Assembly: GCA_905182565.1 (NCBI GenBank) | Contig: CAJJCB010000013.1 | Span: 1-56,841, forward strand | DNA length: 56,841 nucleotides | Source: Acidimicrobiaceae bacterium | GTDB taxonomy: Bacteria; Actinomycetota; Acidimicrobiia; Acidimicrobiales; Poriferisodalaceae | Direction: 5' to 3' | In this document: positions 1 to 8,069 of the stretch, piece after piece | How the letters are laid out: each line of letters opens with the position of its first letter | Numbering within the stretch: the first letter of the stretch is position 1 | Program-made: the position numbers and the translations under genes | Notes under the pieces: model-generated | Seen by the model: only the letters and a program-made list of their open reading frames with translations | What the model was told of the DNA's origin: nothing | Database searches by the model: none

Positions 1-72
1 GGGCTTCCGGCAGGTGGTGTTGTCTTGACAGGCCAGCTTGGAGCAACTTCTTCTTTGGAATTCACACCGTAG
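1..72 (+). CDS. C-terminal end of an unidentified gene cut by the window start
   Basis: Frame 1 is open from the first base to a TAG at 70-72 and reads 23 residues beginning GLPAGGVVLTGQLG. The LPAG-x-VVLTG-x-LG pattern resembles the C-terminal part of 2-keto-4-pentenoate hydratase / fumarylacetoacetase-fold enzymes, but too little is present to assign a function. A hairpin at 100-125 follows, consistent with a transcript end. The frame could be open by chance, so this is tentative. Confidence 0.3.
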   Translation, partial: GLPAGGVVLTGQLGATSSLEFTP

Positions 73-99
73 ATCCTATGAACAGTCGAAGCAGAGGTG

Positions 100-125
100 T
101 GACCGCTTAGCTGATCTAGCGGTCA
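100..125. other. Short inverted repeat (8-bp perfect stem)
   Basis: TGACCGCT at 100-107 pairs exactly with AGCGGTCA at 118-125 across a 10-nt loop. There is no T-run on either side, so it is not a classical intrinsic terminator. It lies 27 bases after the stop of the partial gene at the window edge and could be its 3' hairpin. Confidence 0.4.
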
Positions 126-137
126 GCACGACCGGCT

Positions 138-226
138 ACCAAAACGACGAAAGCCGCCCGGCTGGGCGACGTGGAAGTAAAACATAGCACATCTAAATTT
201 TCATGTCCACTATCAAACCCCTATTT
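138..226 (+). repeat. Dispersed ~88-bp intergenic element, copy A
   Basis: This stretch aligns by eye with 10797-10883 over its whole length at roughly three quarters identity. Shared blocks include CGAAA, CCGCC, GGCGACGTG, ATAGC, ATCTAA and a TCCA..TCAAA..CC..TATTT tail. The CCGCC/GGCG blocks could form a small stem. Neither copy lies in a recognisable gene; this one sits in the 284-base stretch between the window-edge gene and the DUF1330 gene. Function is unknown. Confidence 0.5.
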
Positions 227-356
227 CTCAGTGTTTTCAGTACTTTTTGAGCTTTATTTACGTGTGGTGCTATTAGATAACCGCAAAGAACCCTTGCCTC
301 AACAGACAGCAGTTCTTTGCGGCCGCGAACCTTTAGTTCTAACGGATGCCCCGATG

Positions 357-644
357 CTAGCTCAGGCCTTTGGCAAGAACAGCTCGAGAGTCGGTTGAAG
401 ATAACCGCAACGGGAGAGCTTCTTGATACTCCGGGGAGTCATACCATTCCCTGAAAGCCTCGTCATCATCAAATTCAAGGACCACGAGTCTTGAACCATG
501 CCAATCTCCTTCAACGGACGTAACGTTGTTATCAACAATTATCGCTCGACCCCGACCAAGTGAAGAAGCGCTTGCCGCCTTCATGTAGCGTTCTAAACCA
601 TCTTGGTCATTGACCTCTTCTTGCACAACGAAATAAACTGACAT
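357..644 (-). CDS. DUF1330-like small protein
   Basis: A 95-residue protein of the ferredoxin-like dimeric alpha/beta-barrel fold. It opens MSVYFVVQEEVNDQDGLERYM and ends with the block FDDDEAFREWYDSPEYQEALPLR, typical of DUF1330 proteins. The start at 644 is chosen over an upstream in-frame ATG because the family fold begins there and an AGGAG ribosome site lies just before it. No enzymatic role is established for most DUF1330 members; they often sit near small-molecule catabolism genes. It follows the membrane protein gene at 767-1330 on the same strand by about 120 bases, so co-transcription is possible. A more distant relative lies at 48015-48416. Confidence 0.8.
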   Translation of the reverse strand: MSVYFVVQEEVNDQDGLERYMKAASASSLGRGRAIIVDNNVTSVEGDWHGSRLVVLEFDDDEAFREWYDSPEYQEALPLRLSSTDSRAVLAKGLS

Positions 645-766
645 TTCAATCTCCTCTATCTTCTCGGTCTGCTGGACGTAGACAACCCTAGGAGAGTTCC
701 GGAACCCTTGTGAGATTTTATTTACAACACCACCGGTGCTCGACTTAAGACACAACGAAATTAGCT

Positions 767-1330
767 TCAGGATTTTTTTGTTGATATTCGAGCAATGGCG
801 AAAGACCCCACAAGACCTCCCAAAAAACTTAGGAGAAGATCACTAACCGTATCTTCGTAGGTGAGATGCAAACCGCTGGTACCACTCTTCATAATAAGAT
901 ATTCCAAGAATTCCCAGAAAATAATAGCACTAGCACCGAAGCCGGTACCCAATGCGATTCGATTCCATGGAGCTGCTACACCCGGATGAATCATCGCGAC
1001 GAAAGCAGCACACAAAAACATCCAGTTAACGAAGTGCAACGCATCATCAAAATTTCGAACGTTATCGAACCAACCAAACAAATTACCCAAGAGATCCAGC
1101 AGGAACGGAGTTACTAGCAGCGCTGTAGGAACGTATGGGAACGTCTCTTTACGTCCTCTGAAAAACCAGATGGTTCCCATAACGATCGCTGACAGAGGGT
1201 AACCAACTGCTCGCGCAGCCCAACCTTTACCTTGTAGTCGTTCCATCGGAACGACTAATCCGACTAAAAGACTCAACACAAGGGCGACTATGACAATCCA
1301 CATAGCCATACGTTGCCGGCGCTGTTTCAT
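767..1330 (-). CDS. YjdF/DUF2238-like integral membrane protein
   Basis: A 187-residue hydrophobic protein with about five to six predicted membrane helices. Three landmarks match the DUF2238 (YjdF) family: DDALHFVNW in the middle, WEFLEYL later, and YEDTVSDLLLSFLGGLVG near the end. In this family the conserved acidic and His residues line the membrane region, but the substrate is unknown. The start ATG at 1330 precedes a short basic N-terminus and the first helix. It diverges from the alpha/beta hydrolase at 1413. Function is not assignable beyond the family. Confidence 0.7.
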   Translation of the reverse strand: MKQRRQRMAMWIVIVALVLSLLVGLVVPMERLQGKGWAARAVGYPLSAIVMGTIWFFRGRKETFPYVPTALLVTPFLLDLLGNLFGWFDNVRNFDDALHFVNWMFLCAAFVAMIHPGVAAPWNRIALGTGFGASAIIFWEFLEYLIMKSGTSGLHLTYEDTVSDLLLSFLGGLVGSFAIARISTKKS

Positions 1331-1412
1331 CTATCTAAGAGTAGTTAGTAGTTAAGTCATGCGCACTGAAGATATGCAACAATTAAGCAGCGCAATTTTG
1401 TATTGGAGAATT

Positions 1413-2102
1413 ATGAACAGACCGGTCGTTCTAGTGCATGGAGCATTCCATGGAGCCTGGTGCTGGGATCGCGTTACTTCCCACTTGGACGCTGCTGGCG
1501 TTGTCTGGAGAGCACCAGATCTTCCTAGCTGCGCCAATGCAGCTTCCGGCGCAGCAATCGATGAAGATACGGCAGCAGTGGAATCAGTTTTAGATAACCT
1601 TCCCGGCGATGAGCCGGCTGTGCTTCTTGGTCACTCCAGAGGCGGAGCAGTCATTTCCGAAGCCGGAACTCATCACAGGGTTGGATCTCTTGTTTATTTG
1701 ACTGCTTTGCTTCTAGAAAAAGGAGAGAATCCAGCTGGTCGAATTGAAACGAATTTAACCAAAGCAATGATAGAGAATGTTGACGGCTCTTTCAGTGCTG
1801 ATGTTTCTTTAGGCACAGAACTTTTCTACAACGACTGCGATGGAGACCAAATTAGTTTCGCAACTCGTCAATTACGGTCCCAAACTCTAGCTCTCGATAC
1901 CCGCAATTCCCGGCAAGCGTGGACTGAAAAGCCTTCGATCTATGTGATTTGCACGCGCGATAAAGCCATTACGCCAGATACCCAACGTTCGATGGCTGCC
2001 AAGGCAAACACGAGGCTCGAATGGGACACAGGCCATTCGCCATTTCTTAATCGACCCGAAGTTCTTGCAGCTTTGTTAATTGGTTTGAGCGTTGGGCCAT
2101 AG
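1413..2102 (+). CDS. Alpha/beta-fold hydrolase
   Basis: A 229-residue serine hydrolase of the esterase/hydroxynitrile-lyase-like branch. VLVHGAFHGAWCWD gives the HG oxyanion region, LGHSRGG the nucleophile elbow with catalytic Ser, and DTGHSPFLNRPE near the end supplies the catalytic His. The acid is probably the Asp in CTRDKAITP. The ATG at 1413 is preferred to upstream in-frame starts because GGAG precedes it and the fold begins immediately after. Length is near the usual 230-260 residues. The substrate cannot be told. It stands alone, divergent from the membrane gene and convergent with the dioxygenase gene at 2414. Confidence 0.85.
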   Translation: MNRPVVLVHGAFHGAWCWDRVTSHLDAAGVVWRAPDLPSCANAASGAAIDEDTAAVESVLDNLPGDEPAVLLGHSRGGAVISEAGTHHRVGSLVYLTALLLEKGENPAGRIETNLTKAMIENVDGSFSADVSLGTELFYNDCDGDQISFATRQLRSQTLALDTRNSRQAWTEKPSIYVICTRDKAITPDTQRSMAAKANTRLEWDTGHSPFLNRPEVLAALLIGLSVGP

Positions 2103-2413
2103 TCAGGAATTCAACAATCGAAAATGTTCTATTTTCTTGTACCTCTAGTTCGAAATATTTGTTGTGCTCAGTCTTACTCTGAACATTCGGGATGTATTCA
2201 CTCAACGGCGAATTCAAGCTGCTAGCAAGTACGCGCAATAACTATCAAATAACATCGTGCAACAATCTTTCTTAACTGGGTGTGCCAGCATAGAGAAGCG
2301 CTAGTCAATTAGCTGTTAAAGCCAACGGGTCTTAAGTCACATTCAAGCTGGTGATCAACGCACTAGAATTACGAATCATAGCAACAATCTCAGAACCCCT
2401 ATGTTGAACATTT
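2103..2413. other. 311-base convergent intergenic region, nothing recognised
   Basis: This AT-rich stretch lies between two convergent genes. I see no credible ORF, no strong hairpin followed by a T-run, and no repeat shared with the rest of the window. Confidence 0.6.
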
Positions 2414-3238
2414 CTAAGCGCAATGGATTAGAGGAAACCTTTGATTGTCGTCAGGGTATTGACCTGTTACTGAAGTCGTGTCTTCATCAGTAACAGTTGG
2501 ATCGCAACCTGCATGAGGAAACCATGTGACGTCATCGCCTAGCCAACGAGTAGATAGAGCTGCTCGCCTTTTGGCTCCCGAATTTCCTGGTGAACCATGA
2601 ATAATCCAGGCCGAAAAAAAGATTGCGTCTCCTGGCTTCACATCAAATCCGATGATTTCATATTCACTTCGAGATGCCTCAATGTCGGGACATTTTTCAC
2701 CCTCGAACTCTGAAGCCCAACCGTCTTTACCATCAAAAGCTTCCGGCGCATAATATGAACCCCAAGCGTGTGATCCTCTAACAAATTCGAGAGAACTGTC
2801 TGCAACTTTTGCTTCAGTAATGGCTACCCAGGCTGAGCAAATTTGCTTTCCGAGAAAAGGCCAGTAAGGAACGTCTTGATGCCATGGTGTTGGATTAGCT
2901 GTCGAAGGCTCTTTAATCAACAGGTGATCAAAATAGAAGCGAGACGAGCTAGATTCCATCAACGCAGCTGCTATTCCACCCACTTCAGACTTAAACACAA
3001 AATCGTTTATTACCGGATCAGTTTCCCATCGATAGCGACTAGTGAACAAACGGCCCTCTACAGCCCCCGGATTTGTATCAGTAACCCAAGGACCAGGATT
3101 AGCTAACTGACTATCGGCGACAGATGAAAGTTTTTCTAACCACTCATTACTTACTACCTGTTCAATTTTTACAACGCCGTTCTCTCGGTACTTATTTTTG
3201 AGTTCATCGGATGCCTGTTCGTGAACCAAGATAGACAC
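2414..3238 (-). CDS. Phytanoyl-CoA dioxygenase (PhyH) family protein
   Basis: A non-heme Fe(II)/2-oxoglutarate oxygenase of about 274 residues. The iron facial triad is visible: WHQDVPYWP supplies H120 and D122, and IIHGSPGNSG supplies H214, followed by the Arg-rich KRRAALSTRW that binds 2-oxoglutarate. PhyH-family members hydroxylate acyl-CoAs and diverse secondary metabolites, so the substrate is open. I choose the GTG at 3238: it lies five bases after a run of nine G that may act as a ribosome site, and an upstream ATG would add residues encoded by that homopolymer. A second PhyH gene is at 45929-47101. Confidence 0.85.
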   Translation of the reverse strand: MSILVHEQASDELKNKYRENGVVKIEQVVSNEWLEKLSSVADSQLANPGPWVTDTNPGAVEGRLFTSRYRWETDPVINDFVFKSEVGGIAAALMESSSSRFYFDHLLIKEPSTANPTPWHQDVPYWPFLGKQICSAWVAITEAKVADSSLEFVRGSHAWGSYYAPEAFDGKDGWASEFEGEKCPDIEASRSEYEIIGFDVKPGDAIFFSAWIIHGSPGNSGAKRRAALSTRWLGDDVTWFPHAGCDPTVTDEDTTSVTGQYPDDNQRFPLIHCA

Positions 3239-3500
3239 TAGACCCCCCCCCGCAAACCATCGATAGTTACGAAACAATTGTCACGCACGCTGCGATGTTA
3301 GCTCATTGACATAGCCAGCCGCATTACCTCAAATAGCGGCGCGTTAGAAGATACTGATATCCGCATGAAAATCGCCTTAAAGGATATTAATCCCACTCGT
3401 CAGAGTAGAAACAGTAGCCAATATTGGTCTATACAGTTTGAGTAAAAATATTTTTGATACTCAGATTAGTGCAGCCTTTGTTATTGACCTCAGCTAGCTA

Positions 3501-3830
3501 CTATGCAGCCTCTTGACAATTTTTTAGAGCCTGAGCCCTTGCGGCTACGACGGCAGTTCGCCGTTTCCACGACTTGCTCTTCCAATGAGCTAGTCGAGAG
3601 CGGTTTCTGCCGACTCTCGTTCGCTTCCAATGCGCTTTATGTTTCGGCGGCCGGTGAGCGGGCGGCGGTGCAACTATCTCATCGGCTTCTCTGTCGATGT
3701 CCAGAGCTGCCGCTAATCTAGTCAACCGACGAAGCTCTTCATTCTCGCGGTGCCTAACTGATCTTGACTTAGCAACATAGAATTCATGACTTCTTATTTT
3801 TTCGAAGTCTTCTACTTTGGGTTTGGCCAT
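3501..3830 (-). CDS. Small highly basic protein, unknown
   Basis: A 109-residue protein starting MAKPKVEDFEKIRSHEFYV, with a strong AGGAG site just before its ATG. The first half is mixed charge and probably helical; residues from about 55 on are dominated by Arg, Lys, His and Trp (PPKHKAHWKRTRVGRNRSR and WKSKSWKRRT). That pattern suggests nucleic-acid or ribosome binding, but I recognise no family. It has no close neighbour on its strand. The good ribosome site and the biased composition support a real gene rather than a chance frame. Confidence 0.6.
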   Translation of the reverse strand: MAKPKVEDFEKIRSHEFYVAKSRSVRHRENEELRRLTRLAAALDIDREADEIVAPPPAHRPPKHKAHWKRTRVGRNRSRLAHWKSKSWKRRTAVVAARAQALKNCQEAA

Positions 3831-4214
3831 TGCTTCTCCTCTTGCTGTTCCTGATGGATTAGCTTTTAGATGAAACTGTTTAGCGTTACCTCAACCCTAG
3901 TCGCAGTCGATGACGCCGCCGGACCAACACGTCAAAACTGGCCTCGATCGGGTTCACTTGTTAGGACTCGGACTGATTTGAGTTCAATGATTACGCGTCT
4001 CATGGCGACTCTATTGTTGGCAACGCCTGCCGATACCGACACTACCCAAATGAAACTTTTCAAGCATCACCACCTGCGCAGCAGCGCCCTACCAGAATCG
4101 TATTCGCTTCAATTAGGCGCCTAAGTTTTTGATGTGTCGTTGGTCACGAATGAACGCGGCAACCTATCTCATTGCATACCTTCTAACGACACGAGCTAAG
4201 GAGAGTATCGATCG
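3831..4214. other. 384-base intergenic region upstream of micropeptide 1
   Basis: This region separates the divergent basic-protein gene and the first micropeptide gene. It contains the conserved motif at 4133-4147 and the AGGAG site for the peptide at about 4199-4203. A 84-codon plus-strand frame at 3870-4124 has no ribosome site and no recognisable content, and I do not call it. Confidence 0.5.
4133..4147 (+). promoter_or_regulatory. Conserved upstream motif of the micropeptide genes, copy 1
   Basis: TGTGTCGTTGGTCAC matches TGTGTCGTTTGTCAC at 8011-8025 at 14 of 15 bases. Both lie 45-70 bases upstream of the two paralogous micropeptide start codons, while the sequence around them has diverged. 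It may be a regulator site or a -35 region; no -10 element at fixed spacing is obvious. Confidence 0.5.
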
Positions 4215-4343
4215 ATGACTATTCTTAAAATAATGACAAGCAAGCTTTTCGGTAGGAAAGAACCATGTTTTTATGAAACAAAGCAATGTAAAGAAACAAA
4301 GCAATCCCATATGACTCAACAGCTCGGACCAAGATCATATTAG
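4215..4343 (+). CDS. Micropeptide 1 of the QQLGPR(S/N)Y pair
   Basis: A 42-residue ORF with an AAGGAG site about 10 bases before its ATG. It is paralogous to the 38-residue ORF at 8070-8186: both have a Lys-rich N-terminus, a G-(R)-K-E-x-P-(C/S)-F-Y-(E/D)-(T/S)-K core and the C-terminus QQLGPR(S/N)Y. In the last eight codons every codon differs in its third base while seven residues are identical, which points to selection on the peptide. This copy has two Cys residues (18 and 25) that the other lacks. A small hairpin and a strong terminator follow. I do not recognise the family. Possible roles are a signalling or RiPP precursor peptide, a stress micropeptide or a dual-function RNA. Confidence 0.75.
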   Translation: MTILKIMTSKLFGRKEPCFYETKQCKETKQSHMTQQLGPRSY

Positions 4344-4810
4344 TGATCTATTCGTGAAACCTGAAGCTTGCTTTCCTTCCAGAGCAAGTTCCAGGCTGAG
4401 TATGTGAGGGCCGGCTCTTAGGAGCTGGCCCTCATACTTTTTAAGCCGCATCTTTTGATACCCAACTCAACTCTCATTTTTTGTTCGGCCGAGGCGAACG
4501 CTAAAAGTTTCCAAATTTACGATTTCGCCAGAAAGCGGAATTCTTCGAATCCAAGAAGCTTTCAAAAACTGGAAGCTCCAGTGCAATCAAAGGCCCTTGA
4601 GGGTAGCCCTACGAAAATTTACTGAGATAATATTCGGACCCTCTTAGACTTTGAATCTTAAACTACTTAAGCACTTGCTAATCAAGTTTGGTCTACTCCA
4701 GGCACAAGTGATTACTCCAATATTTCCGGATCTCCATACTGATAGCCTCACCACGAAGTCGAATATCAATCGACTATCTCATGTTTACGAACTGCTACGA
4801 GGACCACAAC
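4344..4810. other. 467-base intergenic region after micropeptide 1
   Basis: The first 100 bases hold the 3' region of the micropeptide transcript: a hairpin at 4365-4390 and the terminator at 4399-4442. The remainder up to the MaoC gene is AT-rich and holds no convincing gene. A frame beginning at 4651 overlaps the MaoC gene out of phase and is rejected. Confidence 0.5.
4399..4442 (+). terminator. Intrinsic terminator of micropeptide 1
   Basis: A long GC-rich stem pairs 4399-4417 with 4422-4439 (AGTATG-GAGGGCC-GGCTC against GAGCTGGCCCTCATACT, one bulge and one wobble) over a 4-nt loop and runs into TTTTT. A smaller stem (AGCTTGCT/AGCAAGTT) precedes it at 4365-4390. The only plus-strand gene just upstream is the micropeptide, so the transcript appears to be monocistronic and about 250-300 nt. 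Confidence 0.85.
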
Positions 4811-5281
4811 ATGCCTTTAGATATCCCATGCAACGAAAGATGGTACGAAGACTTTTCTGAAGGTGAATCATTTCTTCTCGGTAGCGTTGAAATGGTCGAG
4901 AAAGAAATGCTCGATTTCGCAAATCAGTTTGATCCTCAACGGTTTCATATTGACCCCGAGGCCGCAGCTAAAACTCTCTACGGAGGTTTAATAGCTTCTG
5001 GTTGGCATACCGGTTCGTTAATGATGAAATTAACTGCCGAAGGTTTCTTGGGCGAACATAGCGTTGGTTCAACCGGACTTTCAGAGTTGTCTTGGCCATC
5101 CGCTGTCCGAGTTGGAGACATTCTTAGGCTCAAGATTGAAATTTTAAGCAAGCGTGTTAGCGGTTCGAGGCCGAATATAGGTTTCATCGAGCTCAAAACC
5201 CAAATGATTAAGAAGAATGATGAAATAGCGTTGCAGAGTATAGGAACGCTGCTAATCGAAAGAAAAACTGTTTCTGATTAA
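4811..5281 (+). CDS. MaoC-like hotdog dehydratase
   Basis: A 156-residue single-hotdog protein. FDPQRFHIDPEAA followed by YGGLIASGWHTGSLMMKL is the MaoC/R-hydratase signature, with the catalytic Asp and His equivalents in the FDPQxFHxD segment. Such proteins hydrate or dehydrate enoyl-CoA thioesters in fatty-acid, sterol side-chain or polyhydroxyalkanoate metabolism. The ATG at 4811 has a GAGG site at proper spacing and matches the family N-terminus. Length is normal for this class. It has no co-directional partner; a TauD-type dioxygenase converges on it. The exact substrate is unknown. Confidence 0.85.
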   Translation: MPLDIPCNERWYEDFSEGESFLLGSVEMVEKEMLDFANQFDPQRFHIDPEAAAKTLYGGLIASGWHTGSLMMKLTAEGFLGEHSVGSTGLSELSWPSAVRVGDILRLKIEILSKRVSGSRPNIGFIELKTQMIKKNDEIALQSIGTLLIERKTVSD

Positions 5282-5523
5282 AAGCTCTTCTCCTCATGTT
5301 TCTGAAGTGGTTAAATTAATTTGTCGACGATTTCAATTCAGAACCCTCGCCCTATTCACCTAAACAACCCGAAGTAAATCGAAACAAACGTCACCTGGCA
5401 TTTGTTTCCTGATAGTTCGGCCAATATCTGGCAATCCTTCTGCTGGTTATTTAGCGATCACAGTAATCAAGCAATTCCATACACGTTTATATCCAACAGA
5501 AAATTTCGAGCGGCTTAAACAAA

Positions 5524-6378
5524 TTACTCGTGGAGTGTTACTCCAGCTCCACGCACTCGCGTTTGTCTCATGTTTCGGCGAAAGCGGTCAGCGTCGTAAC
5601 CAGTACCTCGATGCAGAACACACCGATTGTCCCAAAAAATTGTGTCGCCCGGCTGCCAACTGTGAGACCACCGGTTTCTAGGCTCTGTAGCAAAATCGTT
5701 AAGTCCGTCAATCAAACGGCGGCTCTCTATACCACTCCATCCGACAATCGAACGGGCATGCGAGCCAAGGTAATAGTTACGGCTGCCGTTACCAGGGTTA
5801 GTTCTAACGAGCTTCTGTTCCACTGGAGGCAAAGATGCCGCATGGTTATCATCAACAGGCGCAGTCTTAGTCCGGCTGAAAACATAGTCATGAAGAACAT
5901 GGAGATTGTTGATCGCGTTCTGTTTCGCAGCGTCTAATCGTTTGTATGCGGCTCTCTGGCTTACAAACTCAGTTTCGCCTCCCTCAGCAGGTACTTCATA
6001 GGCATGAAGAATCGATATGTAGGAAGGAACTAGCCTAAAAGACGAATCTGAATGCCAAAGGTTATTGCCCTTAAGCGCTCGAGTTTGTGGATCTGACTCT
6101 CCGCGCTTTTTGTTGTCGTCGACAACGTTACCAACGGTGCCAATATAGATTTTTTCGCCCGTTCGACCAAACGCAATGTGGCTCTCTTCTGGTTCGCCGA
6201 ACGATTTAGTCAAGGCCATCTGAGCCTCATCGTTCATATTCTGTTCAGGAAATAGCAAAACTGAATGTTCATCAATTGCTGCGCTCAAACTTGTGATCTG
6301 GTGAGGTTCTAGCGGCACAGCCAAATCGATGCCAGTAATCTTCGCACCGAAGTCATCGTGAAGAGCTTCGATTCTCAT
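5524..6378 (-). CDS. TauD/TfdA-family dioxygenase
   Basis: An Fe(II)/2-oxoglutarate-dependent dioxygenase of about 284 residues. LWHSDSSF supplies iron ligands H109 and D111, and CVLHRGTGYD supplies H256, followed by an Arg-rich segment (FRRNMRQTR) that binds the 2-oxoglutarate carboxylate. TauD relatives act on taurine, alkylsulfates, 2,4-D and various carboxylates; sequence alone does not give the substrate. The ATG at 6378 begins the usual family N-terminus (MRIEALHDDFGAKITGIDL); a GTG six codons upstream is possible. It follows the TIGR03084 gene on the same strand with a gap of about 110 bases. Confidence 0.85.
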   Translation of the reverse strand: MRIEALHDDFGAKITGIDLAVPLEPHQITSLSAAIDEHSVLLFPEQNMNDEAQMALTKSFGEPEESHIAFGRTGEKIYIGTVGNVVDDNKKRGESDPQTRALKGNNLWHSDSSFRLVPSYISILHAYEVPAEGGETEFVSQRAAYKRLDAAKQNAINNLHVLHDYVFSRTKTAPVDDNHAASLPPVEQKLVRTNPGNGSRNYYLGSHARSIVGWSGIESRRLIDGLNDFATEPRNRWSHSWQPGDTIFWDNRCVLHRGTGYDADRFRRNMRQTRVRGAGVTLHE

Positions 6379-6489
6379 GGAAATAGCTTGCCACACGAGA
6401 CGCCTCGAAGCGAGCTTGTCTTATTTCCAATACCATTTCATGGTCCTCGCAAAGCCTTATCAACCATGGGAGTAGGAACTGTTTTTCTT

Positions 6490-7260
6490 TCAGGCTTTAT
6501 CGCTTATACGTTTAGGTTCAATCCAAGGTTGTGCGATTCGCATCCACTCAGTCGCTAGGTCCCCTTCGGTCTCAACTTCAGACTCGTGGAGCGGTACTCG
6601 CCTCGTTATGACCTTACAAAAATCATAAGCGGTTGAGTTCACGCGATCCGTGGCATCCTCTGATCCCCAAACCCATTGCGCCCCGCTCGGACTGGTGAGC
6701 TCAACTCGCATGGGTTGGGTTGGTGGAGACAACCCTTGATTGACGTAACTAAACTCGCGAGTGACGACACCAATATGTGCAATGTGGCGAAGGCGGTCTG
6801 TTCGCGGGTAATAACAGCCGAAGGTATCGGCCAAGTCATGTGAGTGCGTCCAGGTTTCTAGTAGCCGACTCGTTGCCAACGACCGAGCACCGATGTCTGG
6901 TCCCAGCCAAGCGATCCGGTCCTTCGGGTCTAAGTTCCGCAAACCTTCGATCATTTCCGCACGAACGTTGAGGAACCATTCCCAGAGTTGAGAGCCTGTC
7001 ATTGTCTGAATCTCGGGGCCACCTAACCCGTGAGCCGAAACCTCACCATTGGCTAAGCGCTCGCGCATTACAGCAAACGTTGTTGGATCCGTGACCGCTA
7101 CGTGACAAAGTAAATCAGTGCTACCAAGATGGAGAATGGTTTCGTGGCTGTCCCAACCCTCAGCGACGGTGGGGGCGCTCCACTGCTCTTCAGTTAAGGA
7201 ATCAACAACGGTCGACAAAGCCAGAGTCTCAGCTTCAAGATCATCGCAAATCTGCCACAT
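6490..7260 (-). CDS. TIGR03084/mycothiol-dependent maleylpyruvate isomerase-like protein
   Basis: A 256-residue DinB-like four-helix metal protein common in Actinobacteria. The N-terminal part has the pattern TVAEGWDSHETILHLGSTD with a candidate metal His (H44), and the middle holds ETWTHSHDLADT, which supplies further His ligands. Relatives include mycothiol-dependent maleylpyruvate isomerase, so a thiol-linked isomerase or transferase role is possible, but most TIGR03084 members are uncharacterised. The start at 7260 has only a weak ribosome site. It lies between the dioxygenase and the DMSP-lyase-like gene on the same strand, possibly one transcription unit. Confidence 0.8.
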   Translation of the reverse strand: MWQICDDLEAETLALSTVVDSLTEEQWSAPTVAEGWDSHETILHLGSTDLLCHVAVTDPTTFAVMRERLANGEVSAHGLGGPEIQTMTGSQLWEWFLNVRAEMIEGLRNLDPKDRIAWLGPDIGARSLATSRLLETWTHSHDLADTFGCYYPRTDRLRHIAHIGVVTREFSYVNQGLSPPTQPMRVELTSPSGAQWVWGSEDATDRVNSTAYDFCKVITRRVPLHESEVETEGDLATEWMRIAQPWIEPKRISDKA

Positions 7261-7330
7261 TGAAACAATCTAACCCATATCAAAGATGTCGGTAGCGCAC
7301 AAAACCTGCAGAGCAACCATGCTCTCGCTT

Positions 7331-7900
7331 TTAGCCCTTGGTTACTCCAGCTCCCCACAGCACATACAACGCAACAAGTGGAGTGTCGCCAGCTTGAACC
7401 GTGTGTATATCTAAAGGATGGTTGTATAAAACTGATTCGGGTTTCACTTCAACCAGGGTTTTGGAGCCGCCATATCTCCATTGAGCTGTACCTGAAATAG
7501 TTAGATACATCTCTTGTGGAAGATGATTGTGAATCGGGTATGAGCAACCACGTTCAACATACATTATCCCAACTTCTAGGCCCGGTAGATCAAAGACATC
7601 AGACAAAACGCATAGCGCTCTTTGTTTGCCTTTATCGTTCCAACGCGAAGACTCAACCCATCGCAACGAAGCTGCGAATTCGGTGAACTCGCGTGCTCGA
7701 GGCGTATCGCGAACATCGCCAAGGTTCTGCAATGCAATTAGCTTCTTAGATTCATAAGCTATCGGCGCTGCTTTCTTGATTGCTAATCGAAGCTGCTGAG
7801 CACCTTCTTTAGCGATCGCGTTGCTCGTCAGTGAAATGGCGCTATCCGCCGCGCTGATTAGCCATGTGCGTATTTTGTCGTGATCTTGAAGCACGTTCAT
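7331..7900 (-). CDS. DMSP-lyase-like cupin (DddL/DddQ type)
   Basis: A 189-residue protein with a C-terminal cupin. CSYPIHNHLPQEMYLTISG matches cupin motif 1 of DMSP lyases with metal ligands H124 and E130 (and H126), the conserved Y132 and the W after it; the second motif has NHPLDIHTVQAG with H166 as the last ligand. The N-terminal ~100 residues are helical, as in DddL/DddQ. Such enzymes cleave dimethylsulfoniopropionate to DMS and acrylate. Other sulfonium or small-acid chemistry cannot be excluded because this cupin family has many non-lyase relatives. The ATG at 7900 diverges from the second micropeptide gene 170 bases away. Confidence 0.7.
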   Translation of the reverse strand: MNVLQDHDKIRTWLISAADSAISLTSNAIAKEGAQQLRLAIKKAAPIAYESKKLIALQNLGDVRDTPRAREFTEFAASLRWVESSRWNDKGKQRALCVLSDVFDLPGLEVGIMYVERGCSYPIHNHLPQEMYLTISGTAQWRYGGSKTLVEVKPESVLYNHPLDIHTVQAGDTPLVALYVLWGAGVTKG

Positions 7901-8010
7901 GATCTCACCAGCAGCCTCGAATTCTGAAATCTTAAACGCTGGCGTTCAAATCTCCTCTTCCTCGGTCCATCTATTAGATAAACGCTCTGCCTTCTTATAG
8001 CAATTAGCAC

Positions 8011-8025
8011 TGTGTCGTTTGTCAC
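8011..8025 (+). promoter_or_regulatory. Conserved upstream motif of the micropeptide genes, copy 2
   Basis: TGTGTCGTTTGTCAC differs by one base from the site at 4133-4147 and lies 45 bases before the second micropeptide ATG. It also lies about 110 bases upstream of the divergent DMSP-lyase-like gene, so it could influence both. Confidence 0.5.
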
Positions 8026-8069
8026 TTCTCGAACAGTCTGCCTCTTCAATTCCTTATCGTGAAAGCACT

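Noticed and set aside
171-398. Plus-strand frame of 75 codons near the window start
   Set aside because: No ribosome site, composition unlike the genes, and it overlaps the dispersed repeat and the DUF1330 gene end.
3243-3251. Homopolymer considered as evidence that the PhyH gene is frameshifted
   Set aside because: The downstream frame is complete with all iron ligands from the GTG at 3238, so no frameshift is needed.
3870-4124. 84-codon plus-strand frame ending SYSLQLGA, considered as a third member of the micropeptide pair
   Set aside because: Only the letters QLG are shared; there is no FY..K core, no terminator and no ribosome site, so the likeness is chance.
4651-4860. 69-codon frame overlapping the MaoC gene
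   Set aside because: Out of phase with the well-supported MaoC frame and lacking a ribosome site.
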